Shown: piece after piece, positions 16,977 through 23,740 of the stretch
How positions within the stretch are numbered: the first letter of the stretch is position 1
Layout of the letters: the number at the start of each line of letters is the position of its first letter
Source: Solobacterium moorei
Lineage (GTDB): Bacteria; Bacillota_I; Bacilli_A; Erysipelotrichales; Erysipelotrichaceae
Direction of reading: 5' to 3'
Assembly: GCF_036323475.1 (NCBI RefSeq)
Contig: NZ_AP028934.1
Location: 2,480,001-2,544,000, forward strand
DNA: 64,000 bases
The notes under the pieces: generated by a model
What the model was told of the DNA's origin: nothing
Database searches by the model: none
Seen by the model: only the letters and a program-made list of their open reading frames with translations
Program-made: the position numbers and the translations under genes

Positions 16977-17322
16977 GGGATACCGCCCGAATGATCTTTA
17001 GTAATAGCTCATCTGAAATATCTTCACCGATCTCTATCTGATGATTGCCCAATTGAATGTGTGCAGAACCATGTCGAATAGGTTTCTTCAATTCTTGAAA
17101 TGTGACATCTGATGATGGCGGTAAAGTTGCAGGAAAGATATCCATATGATTACCGACTTCTTGCGCCAAGTGGTTACGCAACTTTCGGTGATAATACCAA
17201 TATTGTTTTTCGTTGATTCCATGTTCGTTACACCACTGTAGAACAGATTGACCACTTGTCTTACATTCCATAATGATCGATACCCATCGCTGTGCCTTTA
17301 GCTCTGCCGCTGTCATTATCAT
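16969..17322 (-). CDS. tnpA: IS66 family accessory protein TnpA (Orf1)
   Basis: The protein has 117 residues. The helix-turn-helix-like N-terminus AQRWVSIIMECKTSGQSVLQWCNEHGINEKQYWYYHRKLR is the typical IS66 Orf1/IS3_Orf1-like domain, followed by a short beta-like tail (HIQLGNHQIEIGEDISDELL). It is the first gene of the IS66 operon. The 99 bases between its start and the IS end contain an inverted repeat (CCCTCACGATTCTTAAGGG region) that could be part of the promoter. Confidence 0.9.
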   Translation of the reverse strand: MIMTAAELKAQRWVSIIMECKTSGQSVLQWCNEHGINEKQYWYYHRKLRNHLAQEVGNHMDIFPATLPPSSDVTFQELKKPIRHGSAHIQLGNHQIEIGEDISDELLLKIIRAVSHA

Positions 17323-17421
17323 AAAATAATCACCCCCAAACCCTCACGATTCTTAAGGGTTCTAGGGTGATTATGACATGACTTATGATTAATATACAGG
17401 TACTACCTATTTAGCGTTTAC

Positions 17422-17429
17422 ATTTACTG
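17422..17429 (+). repeat. IS66 target-site duplication, right copy (ATTTACTG)
   Basis: Matches 14734-14741 exactly. Confidence 0.9.
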
Positions 17430-17484
17430 TACACGTATATGTACATTAAATGAACTTATTCACCGTTTTGCTAATATAGCCAAA

Positions 17485-17770
17485 GGATTTAGCCAAAGCT
17501 GCACAGATGGATGAAGCTCATTTCTCTTATAAGTTCAACAAAGTCTATCATATCCGTCCAATTGACTATCTGATTCGTTTGCGATTAAGAAAAGCAGCCA
17601 ATCTATTATTGAAGGGCTATTCAGTAACAGAGGCTGCTTGGAATGTAGGATACCAAGATCCATTATATTTTAGTCGATTGTATAAGAAACATTTTGGAAT
17701 ACCTCCAAGTCATACCTATCGGAATGAAGAAAGAGATATTGAATATCGAAGACAATCGAAAGAGAACTAA
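17485..17770 (+). pseudogene. AraC-family regulator, C-terminal DNA-binding fragment
   Basis: From the IS1595 end the frame reads KDLAKAAQMDEAHFSYKFNKVYHIRPIDYLIRLRLRKAANLL, then TEAAWNVGYQDPLYFSRLYKKHFGIPPSHTYR. This is the double helix-turn-helix of an AraC/XylS protein: the first recognition helix around MDEAHFSYKF and the second around VGYQDPLYFSRLYKKHFG. The ligand-binding N-terminal part and the first residues of the DNA-binding domain are missing, and a TAG precedes the frame within the IS end. An ATG at 17507 could start an 87-residue product without a good ribosome binding site. It probably regulated the divergent esterase now truncated at 13660. Confidence 0.75.
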
Positions 17771-18420
17771 CCTAAGATGTGGAAGGCACTGCGGATATCT
17801 TTGTCTTTCCCTAATACCAATAAGGATTCTTCAGAGTTGAGTATGTGGGAAGCTCCTGGTGTGACAGATACATTGTCATCCTTCTTAATCGCGATGATAT
17901 TGATATTGTAGTGTTTACGTACATCAACCTGACCAATTGTCTTACCTAACCATTCATTAGGTACAGCAATTTCGAATACTGCGAAGTCTTTACCGATTTG
18001 AATGTAGTCAAAGATATTATCACTGCTATAACGCATTGCGGTTAAGTTACCCATTAACTTTTCAGGGTATACAACTGCATCTGCACCATTGCGTAATAAG
18101 AACTTTTCCTGTGTATCACGTGCTGCACGTGATACAACTTTTCTTGCGCCTAATTCTTTGAGGTAGGATGTAATTTCAAGAGAAGCTAAGAAGTTATCAC
18201 CAACCGCAACGATACATACATCAAAGTTTTTAAGACCTAATGTCTTTAAGAAGTCTTGGTTTGTTGCATCACCAACTTCAGCGTTTGTGACATAAGGTAA
18301 TACTTCTCTTACCTTTTCTTCATCATTATCAATACCTAATACCTGAATATCTAAATCATTTAACTTGCGAGCAATGTGACGGCCAAAACGACCCATACCA
18401 ATAATTAAAATCTGTTTCAT
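17767..18420 (-). CDS. ktrA: Ktr/Trk potassium uptake regulatory subunit (TrkA-type)
   Basis: The protein has 217 residues. The RCK_N Rossmann fold starts IIGMGRFGRHIARKLNDL (GxGxxG) and has the acidic residue of strand 2 in VLGIDNDEEKV. GDATNQDFL and CIVAVGDNFLASL complete the nucleotide-binding domain. A TrkA_C domain follows (LGKTIGQVDVRKHYNINIIAI). The protein forms the cytoplasmic octameric ring that gates KtrB in response to ATP/ADP and, in related systems, cyclic-di-AMP. The gene lies 12 bases downstream of ktrB, in the same operon, and its end overlaps the convergent AraC fragment by four bases. Confidence 0.95.
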   Translation of the reverse strand: MKQILIIGMGRFGRHIARKLNDLDIQVLGIDNDEEKVREVLPYVTNAEVGDATNQDFLKTLGLKNFDVCIVAVGDNFLASLEITSYLKELGARKVVSRAARDTQEKFLLRNGADAVVYPEKLMGNLTAMRYSSDNIFDYIQIGKDFAVFEIAVPNEWLGKTIGQVDVRKHYNINIIAIKKDDNVSVTPGASHILNSEESLLVLGKDKDIRSAFHILG

Positions 18421-18432
18421 ACTCTCTCCTAT

Positions 18433-19767
18433 TTAGCCTACGGCTACGTTTTCTTCAATATATCTACCTAAGCATTGATTGCGGAATGGGAACATACCAT
18501 AAATCAAGGTGAGTCCTCCAATACGTCCAGCGAACATTAGGAAGATTAAGATTATTCTTGAAACAATCGTTAAATCACGTGTGATACCCAAGGTTAAACC
18601 TACGGTAGCGATTGCGGATGCGGTCTCATACATTGCGGTTACCATTGGAACATTCTCAATGACACTGATAACCATTGCGGCACCTATACATAATGAGATA
18701 TATAACATCAAGATTGTGGCCGAGTTGCGTACGATTGTCTCTGGGATGGTTCTACCAAAGCTCTCTGTACGAGAACGGTTTCTAAAGATTGCCATACTTG
18801 TTGTGACTAATACGAAAAAGGTTGTTATCTTCATACCACCACCAGTAGAACCTGGTGCAGCACCAATCAACATTAATATAATCTGTAAGAAGATGCTGGA
18901 TTCAGACATTTTTGTAAGGTCTACTGTATTAAATCCAGCAGTACGTGGTGTTACAGATTGGAAGAAGGATGCTAGGATTCTTGTGCCTAAAGGCATGCCT
19001 GTAAAATCCACAAAGAAGAAGTAGATTGCAGGGAATACGACCAAGATTGCGGTCATCAATAAGATGATCTTAGACTGCATGTGGTAACGGTGTAGATTAA
19101 ACTTATATTCCTTGATATCTGCCCAAGTGGAGAAGCTCAATCCACCAATCAGGATTAAGGACATAATTGAGATATTAATAATTGGATTGGAAACATAACT
19201 TGTTAAGGATGAGAATGGTTCACGTACACCCATTAAGTCAAAGCCTGCATTACAGAAGGCTGAGATGGAATGGAAGATACTATACCAAACGCCCTTTATG
19301 AGTCCAAACTCCGGTATGAACGTAAATGACATTAGTAAGGCGAAGAAACCTTCAACCATAAATGTAATCTTACAGATAAACTGTAGTAAGCGGATGATTC
19401 CGCCAACTGCTGAGATTGAGATGGAGTTTGCTAAAGTAGAACGAGCAAGATATCCAATTCTTCTACCAGTAATAAGTGCAAGGGATGTGATAACTGTCAC
19501 AACACCAAGTCCACCAATCTGGATCAGAATAATAATGACAAGCTGTCCAAAGAAGCTCCAATATGTGGCGGTATCGTAAACAATCAATCCCGTTACACAA
19601 ACACATGACGTAGATGTGAATAGTGCATTGATAAATGGTGTCCATTGACCAGATTGACTAGCAAATGGTGTCATCAGTAATAATGCACCGAATACGATAA
19701 TCGCACCAAATCCCAAAATAATCATCTGTGGATATGTTAGATGTAGTTTATTTCTAAGAAAATTCAT
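18433..19767 (-). CDS. ktrB: Ktr-type potassium transporter membrane subunit
   Basis: The protein has 444 residues and four repeated membrane-pore-membrane units, each with a selectivity-filter glycine: SCVCVTGLIVYDTAT, ISAFCNAGFDLMGV, SVTPRTAGFNTVDLT and ASAIATVGLTLGITRD. The length and lack of an extended N-terminus fit KtrB more than TrkH. It moves potassium through the membrane, gated by the KtrA ring encoded directly downstream. AT-rich DNA (19768-19903) separates it from the divergent histidine phosphatase gene and probably holds both promoters. Confidence 0.95.
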   Translation of the reverse strand: MNFLRNKLHLTYPQMIILGFGAIIVFGALLLMTPFASQSGQWTPFINALFTSTSCVCVTGLIVYDTATYWSFFGQLVIIILIQIGGLGVVTVITSLALITGRRIGYLARSTLANSISISAVGGIIRLLQFICKITFMVEGFFALLMSFTFIPEFGLIKGVWYSIFHSISAFCNAGFDLMGVREPFSSLTSYVSNPIINISIMSLILIGGLSFSTWADIKEYKFNLHRYHMQSKIILLMTAILVVFPAIYFFFVDFTGMPLGTRILASFFQSVTPRTAGFNTVDLTKMSESSIFLQIILMLIGAAPGSTGGGMKITTFFVLVTTSMAIFRNRSRTESFGRTIPETIVRNSATILMLYISLCIGAAMVISVIENVPMVTAMYETASAIATVGLTLGITRDLTIVSRIILIFLMFAGRIGGLTLIYGMFPFRNQCLGRYIEENVAVG

Positions 19768-19903
19768 AATACCCTTTCAGAATGTAGTATATACGTATAT
19801 GATACTATCATAACGACTAAAATATTATAGTATTCTCAGCGTTTATTACCAACACTATTCGTGAAAAATAAGAGAAAATACAAAGAATTGGAGTATAAAA
19901 CAC

Positions 19904-21127
19904 ATGGAATTGAAATTTTACTTTGTTAGACACGGGAAAACTTTATTTAATCTTAAAGGTCGTATGCAGGGCTGGTGTGATAGCCCACTGCTAGATGAAG
20001 GCATTCAACAGGCAAAAAATGTTGCATCTGCACTCAGAAATATGCCGTTTAATCGGGCATATTGTTCCACCTCTGAAAGAGCTTGGGACACCGCCAAAGA
20101 AATCTGTAAATATCATGACATTCCATTAATCCTTACCAAGGGCTTGAAGGAGTTCTCTTTTGGTTCTTTAGATGGTGCACGTAAGGAAGAAGTTTTGGAT
20201 TCTCCATTCTTTGATGATTGGTCATCAGAAGGTGGTGAAACAAATATAGGATTTGCGCAAAGAGTTCGTGAAACGATGCAGGGTATCGTTGAGGAAGCTA
20301 ATGATGGCGATACAATTCTATTGGTTGGCCATGGTGCCTATGCAGTGCGTATCTTAGAAATTTTGTTTGGAATGGATCTAGATGAGTATGTAGATCGCTG
20401 TAAGGCACAGGATCGTTGGCTAATGCCAAATACGGGCATGTTAATATTTCATTATAAGGATGGAGAGTTTTCCTTGGACCAAGAGCCAATTGATGTGAGT
20501 GAGTATCGTCAAATATATCATCCAAAGACAATTGATATTTATTTGATGCGCCATGGCGAAACAAGATTTAATATCCAAGAGCGTATACAAGGCAGATGCG
20601 ATAGTCCTTTAACTGAAAAAGGAATTCAGGAAGCACAAAAGGCAGCTGAAAAGCTAAAGGATATACATTTCTCTACCATGTATGTTTCAACAGCGGAAAG
20701 AACGCGTGATACAGCAGAAATAATCGCTCAGTATCACCCAGGAAATATTATCTATACAAAAAAGATTTGTGAAGTCAGTTATGGTGATCTTGAAGGTATG
20801 ACATTCAAAGAAGCAGATTCTAGTAGCAAACGCTTTATGGACACGCACTATGGTGATGTCGGTGGAGAAGAATATAGTGATGTCATAAAGCGCATGAATT
20901 CTATCTTCCAGGAAATCTATGATACACACCAAGACCAAGATAAAGTATTATTGGTTTCTCACGGAGACTTCTATCTTGTATGTCTTGAAGCGTTATTTGG
21001 ACTAAAAAAGGAGGATATCTTCCAGGAAGCCTCCGAGTTAGGAATCCATCCAGTTCCAAACTGTGGAATCGCACACTTTAGAATAACAAGTAATCAGTTT
21101 GAACTCATTCAAAAGATGAGTGATTGA
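19904..21127 (+). CDS. Tandem-domain histidine phosphatase (phosphoglycerate mutase-like)
   Basis: The protein has 407 residues in two full histidine-phosphatase domains. Domain 1 (about 1-195) has the catalytic FYFVRHGKTLFN, then CSTSERAWDTA, LKEFSFGSLDGARKEE and LLVGHGAYAVRI. Domain 2 (about 210-407) has IYLMRHGETRFN, VSTAERTRDTA, ICEVSYGDLEGM and LLVSHGDFYLVC. Both keep the two catalytic His, the Arg residues and the acid, so both look active. Typical family members are single-domain, about 200 residues, so this is an internal duplication or fusion. The substrate is unknown; broad-specificity phosphatases and cobalamin-type phosphatases share the fold. It is monocistronic and followed by a terminator. 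Confidence 0.93.
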   Translation: MELKFYFVRHGKTLFNLKGRMQGWCDSPLLDEGIQQAKNVASALRNMPFNRAYCSTSERAWDTAKEICKYHDIPLILTKGLKEFSFGSLDGARKEEVLDSPFFDDWSSEGGETNIGFAQRVRETMQGIVEEANDGDTILLVGHGAYAVRILEILFGMDLDEYVDRCKAQDRWLMPNTGMLIFHYKDGEFSLDQEPIDVSEYRQIYHPKTIDIYLMRHGETRFNIQERIQGRCDSPLTEKGIQEAQKAAEKLKDIHFSTMYVSTAERTRDTAEIIAQYHPGNIIYTKKICEVSYGDLEGMTFKEADSSSKRFMDTHYGDVGGEEYSDVIKRMNSIFQEIYDTHQDQDKVLLVSHGDFYLVCLEALFGLKKEDIFQEASELGIHPVPNCGIAHFRITSNQFELIQKMSD

Positions 21128-21138
21128 TAAAGATATAG

Positions 21139-21171
21139 GACAATATGTGACGTAACATATGTTGTCTTTTT
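21139..21171 (+). terminator. Terminator after the tandem phosphatase gene
   Basis: GACAATATGT pairs with ACATATGTTGTC and is followed by TTTTTG. Confidence 0.8.
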
Positions 21172-21205
21172 GTAACGCGTTCGAAATTCAAAAATAAATT
21201 GAGAA

Positions 21206-21213
21206 TTTTTTTA
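21206..21213 (+). repeat. Mini-element target duplication, left (TTTTTTTA)
   Basis: The identical 8-mer TTTTTTTA lies at 21742-21749 beyond the other inverted end. The sequence is low complexity, so it is weaker proof than the IS66 case, but the length fits the IS1595 family. Confidence 0.65.
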
Positions 21214-21741
21214 TCTAACAGTAAACAAAAATGGCCTAGACAAGAAGAGAGGATTATCTAAGAGCCAACTCTGTATCGTTGTGGCAATCGATTGTCACAA
21301 AAATACATACGCTGCTATTTGTGGTCATGGAAAGCCATCTGCTTCACGTATCTTTGAAGCACTAAAGAATCATATCGCTTCCGGATCAACACTAGTACAT
21401 GATGGCGAAAGAGCACATGACAAGCTGATAAAAGAATTAGATTTGAAAGAAGAATTCTATAAAGCCAATACACACGACAAAGAATATCTAGAGAACATGG
21501 CATTGATAAACAATATGTGCTCGTGGTTAAAAAGGTATATCTATCGCTTCATTGGGATGAGAATGACTAATCTACAATCCTATTTAAATTGGTTTGTATA
21601 TCTGTTTAGAGTAAAAGGTGCAGTAGAACTGTGGCCAAAGATGGATAGAATTTTACGACATTTGATATTATTCAACGGAACATATAAGAGAAATACTTGA
21701 TTTCATCGCATTTCCATAGGCCATTTTTGTTTACTGTTAGA
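21214..21741 (+). mobile_element. Internally deleted IS1595-type element (528 bp) with intact ends
   Basis: The perfect inverted ends are TCTAACAGTAAACAAAAATG plus GCCTA (21214-21238) and their complement (21717-21741). The left end is joined directly to the middle of a transposase gene, which means the N-terminal half of the gene has been deleted. An 8-bp duplication flanks it. A second, more degraded copy with the same junction is at 59840. Confidence 0.8.
21239..21700 (+). pseudogene. Transposase fragment, C-terminal ISXO2-like DDE domain
   Basis: The frame joins the left inverted repeat to DKKRGLSKSQLCIVVAIDCHK, a block equivalent to KRGVSNEQICLPTAV in the intact IS1595 transposase at 13697. 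It continues with STLVHDGERAHDKLI (second catalytic Asp), then MALINNMCSWLKRYIYRFIGM and TNLQSYLNWFVYLFRV. The zinc ribbon, helix-turn-helix and first catalytic Asp are absent, so it cannot be an active transposase on its own. A GTG at 21281 would start a 139-residue product but has no ribosome binding site. Confidence 0.85.
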
Positions 21742-21742
21742 T

Positions 21743-21770
21743 TTTTTTACAAAAAAATGATAATCTTTGT
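21743..21770 (+). repeat. 28-bp direct repeat, left copy (IS1202-type target duplication)
   Basis: Six T, AC, seven A, TGATAATCTTTGT; an identical copy is at 23300-23327 on the other side of the IS1202/ISNCY element. Unusually long target duplications of 20-30 bp are a known property of IS1202-like elements. It partly overlaps the mini-element's own right duplication. Confidence 0.88.
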
Positions 21771-23299
21771 GTCAACCAAAAATGAAAATGTCTTAAAAAT
21801 TAACGAACATTAGCGGAGCTATAATAGTTCTGCTTTTTTGTAAATAATTGATATGAATACTTCCTCCAAGGGTGAGATATCGGCGGAATATATACTTTCT
21901 TTTTCTCAGGAGTTTCAATGATATTATCGAACTCACCCGAATTTTCTTCAAACACTTGTACTTCTTCTAAGATGTATAGTGTATCCATCGCATTGACAAA
22001 GATCTTTTGATCAAATGATTCAATAACCAATACCTCCATCTTAGGTCTTAGTGGAATTCTATTGTGTTCCTTGTCATAGGCCATCCAATACTTGTTTTTG
22101 AACTTGATACAGTTGCCTTGATCGACTATTCTCGATGAAATGATTGCCAATGTTTGATTGATTGTTTCTATATCTGGTTGTACTTCAAATACAGAATTGG
22201 TACTATTCAAGTGTAGGGCGAACCTTGCATTGAATTCCTTTAGGTAGGATTTTAGGAACTTATTCGCGTCCGCCATACAAGTAATACGAGCACGTCTAAG
22301 TTCAACTGGCAAACGTGATTGGAAAGTCTGGTTGAGACGTTCGATGCGTCCTTTGGCTTGTGCGATGCTCGTTGTTTTGATTTCGACACCAAGGTTATGG
22401 CAGGCGTAGGAGAACTGTGTGAAGGTATCCTCGTCGTCGAAGGCCTTGGTTTTCTTTCTGTATTCAAATACGGTTCGTTTATCCGTATAGAATAGAGCGG
22501 GTATGCCATAGTCGACTAGTATCTGATGGAAAACGTTGTAATAGCCACGTAGGGTCTCCTGTATATCAAAGTGGGCTCCAACAGCAGTACCGGTCGCATC
22601 ATCTACAGCTAGGTGTAGATGCCATATCTCGCCAGGAATCCATTCGTAGCTTGAAGCGTCCATTTGAATCATCTCTCCCATATATTTGGATCTAGATCTT
22701 CGTGAATGAGGCGTATCATCTTCAATTGATTCGATTTGTTCATTGATTGCGTTTCTGGCCTTTGTAGATGTTGTTTGGTCTAATCGTTTTGTCAAACGTT
22801 CCTTTAATTGTTTCTTGGTTTTTCGATGGGCCTTTGGGGACAAGACATCGTGTTCTGATAACCAGTTTCTAATAGTGGTGTCACTGATGGAGATGCCGAG
22901 GTCCATCTGGACGATTTCACTGAAATGAGTGATGTTGGCATCAAGATACTCGTTAAGATAGAGTTCAATGATTTTGTTTTTCGTTTCCAGTGAGAATGTG
23001 TTTGATGGTAATCGTCCACGATTACCATGTGAAAATGAGGATTTGCCTTCAGACTTATAACGTGTAATCAGGCGGTTGATAGTACGAATAGAACAATTTA
23101 GTTTTAATGCCGCACGGCGTTTATTGCCAGAATGATCAACCAGTTCTTTAATAATGTTGTATTTGTTTTCTTCCATAGGGGTTAATATAATCTTTTTCAT
23201 ATTCAATCCAATCTAATGGAATGAATCATAACAATTCCTTTCTATAAATGGGGCATTTTCCCTTTCGGTTCATTAAGACAATATCAACTTCGATTCAGA
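21771..23299. mobile_element. IS1202/ISNCY-family insertion sequence (1529 bp)
   Basis: It is bounded by an exact 28-bp direct repeat. Its ends form an imperfect inverted repeat: about 17 of 26 positions match, with TGTCTTAA fully conserved at 21789-21796 and its complement near 23274. One intact minus-strand transposase gene fills most of it. Confidence 0.88.
21800..23206 (-). CDS. ISNCY/IS1202 family transposase (rve-type integrase core)
   Basis: The protein has 468 residues. The N-terminal helix-turn-helix NIIKELVDHSGNKRRAALKLNCSIRTINRLITRYK is followed by a second winged part (GNRGRLPSNTFS, DLGISISDTTIRNWLSEHDVLSPKAHRKTK). The integrase core has GEMIQMDASSYEWIPG (first Asp), LAVDDATGTAVG, IPALFYTDKRTVFEYR (second Asp) and AKGRIERLNQTFQSRLPVEL (Glu), then a C-terminal domain (YIPPISHPWRKYSYQLF). 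No interruption is present. ATG 23206 follows GGATTGAATATGAA with a moderate ribosome binding site; residue 3 is also Met. It drives transposition of the surrounding element. Confidence 0.9.
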   Translation of the reverse strand: MNMKKIILTPMEENKYNIIKELVDHSGNKRRAALKLNCSIRTINRLITRYKSEGKSSFSHGNRGRLPSNTFSLETKNKIIELYLNEYLDANITHFSEIVQMDLGISISDTTIRNWLSEHDVLSPKAHRKTKKQLKERLTKRLDQTTSTKARNAINEQIESIEDDTPHSRRSRSKYMGEMIQMDASSYEWIPGEIWHLHLAVDDATGTAVGAHFDIQETLRGYYNVFHQILVDYGIPALFYTDKRTVFEYRKKTKAFDDEDTFTQFSYACHNLGVEIKTTSIAQAKGRIERLNQTFQSRLPVELRRARITCMADANKFLKSYLKEFNARFALHLNSTNSVFEVQPDIETINQTLAIISSRIVDQGNCIKFKNKYWMAYDKEHNRIPLRPKMEVLVIESFDQKIFVNAMDTLYILEEVQVFEENSGEFDNIIETPEKKKVYIPPISHPWRKYSYQLFTKKQNYYSSANVR

Positions 23300-23394
23300 T
23301 TTTTTACAAAAAAATGATAATCTTTGTTGACAGGATGGTTAGCGTTTGCTAACATACAGTTAGCACAGGCTAACTGATGTCTCACTCTTTCCAT
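23284..23394 (-). CDS. Possible small ORF (36 aa) disrupted at its 3' end by IS1202
   Basis: ATG 23394 has AAAGGAG six bases upstream. The product starts MERVRHQLACANCMLANANH and contains one CxxC; no family is recognised. Its last codons come from inside the IS1202 end. With both elements removed the frame would continue past the repeat and end in a different tail (...VKKFSIYF). The coding text also creates the paired GTTAGC-N4-GCTAAC palindromes noted separately, so one of the two readings may be fortuitous. Low confidence. Confidence 0.25.
   Translation of the reverse strand: MERVRHQLACANCMLANANHPVNKDYHFFVKNLNRS
23300..23327 (+). repeat. 28-bp direct repeat, right copy
   Basis: Identical to 21743-21770. 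Confidence 0.88.
23327..23374 (+). promoter_or_regulatory. Promoter-like sequence with two tandem GTTAGC-N4-GCTAAC palindromes
   Basis: TTGACA (23327-23332), a 17-base spacer and TAACAT (23350-23355) look like a promoter. GTTAGCgtttGCTAAC (23338-23353) covers the -10 box and GTTAGCacagGCTAAC (23359-23374) follows 21 bases later, two helical turns away, as expected of a dimer-binding operator pair. The regulator is unknown. Confidence 0.4.
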
Positions 23395-23549
23395 CACACA
23401 CTCCTTTATACATCAGTACCTGCGTGTTCCGGAACCCTTTATTTACAAGTCATGGGCAGACTTGTAAAAAATCTAATTGGCATAATGTCCGGAAAAATCC
23501 ATGCATATCCGTGTCCTCCTCAAATTACACTGGAATATGCGAAATAATG

Positions 23550-23594
23550 AAGAATATTGTAAGGACGGGGCATCCGAGCAATATTCTTTTTTCT
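23550..23594 (+). terminator. Terminator ahead of the TPP riboswitch
   Basis: AAGAATATTG pairs with CAATATTCTT around a G-rich loop and is followed by TTTTC. It would end any transcript started in 23327-23549. That stretch (23375-23549) holds a further TTTACAAGTC/GACTTGTAAA hairpin at about 23439-23466 but no recognisable gene. Confidence 0.6.
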
Positions 23595-23624
23595 TTCGTT
23601 TCGAAAAGTGATATGATTAGACTC

Positions 23625-23697
23625 GTGAACAGGGGTGCATGCATGCTGAGAAAAACCCTTATCACCTGATCTAGGTAAAGCTAGCGTAGGGAGTTCA
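23625..23697 (+). promoter_or_regulatory. TPP (thi-box) riboswitch
   Basis: Conserved pieces appear in order: GAAC closing stem, AGGGGTGC, GCTGAGA, ACCCTTATCACCTGATCT, GGTAAAGCTAGCGTAGGGA and GTTC. The 3' aptamer strand GCGTAGGGA can alternatively pair with TCCTTACGC at 23708-23716 upstream of the thiT ribosome binding site, which offers a switch between two folds. Thiamine pyrophosphate binding is expected to reduce thiT expression. Confidence 0.95.
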
Positions 23698-23740
23698 GTT
23701 TTTTAATTCCTTACGCCTTCAAAATGGAGGTGTATTTTTT

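Larger units (their letters stand above)
14742..17421. mobile_element. Complete IS66-family element (2680 bp)
   Basis: Inverted ends GTAAACGCTAAAccAG (14742 onward) and its complement CT-ATTTAGCGTTTAC (to 17421) share GTAAACGCTAAA plus an outer GTACC block. ATTTACTG is duplicated on both sides. Three minus-strand genes in the order tnpA (orf1), tnpB (orf2), tnpC (transposase) make up the classic IS66 set, all open. It is inserted between the transposase gene and right end of the IS1595-family element. Confidence 0.93.
13664..17481. mobile_element. IS1595-family element, split by a nested IS66 element
   Basis: Inverted ends GGCTATATTAGCAAA (13664-13678) and TTTGCTAATATAGCC (17467-17481) are perfect over 15 bp, with a further GGTGA shared two bases inside. 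Subtracting the IS66 and its duplication leaves about 1.13 kb around one transposase gene, typical for IS1595. The flanking 8-mers TTTTCTTT and AAAGGATT differ, so the original target duplication has been lost through deletion or recombination. Confidence 0.75.

Noticed and set aside
18509-19024. Long plus-strand open frame (171 codons) opposite ktrB
   Set aside because: It lies fully antisense to a well-supported membrane protein gene, has no ribosome binding site and an odd composition typical of the reverse frame of hydrophobic codons.
23338-23374. CRISPR-like short repeats
   Set aside because: Only two palindromic units with a short spacing; no array, no spacer pattern and no cas genes in the window.
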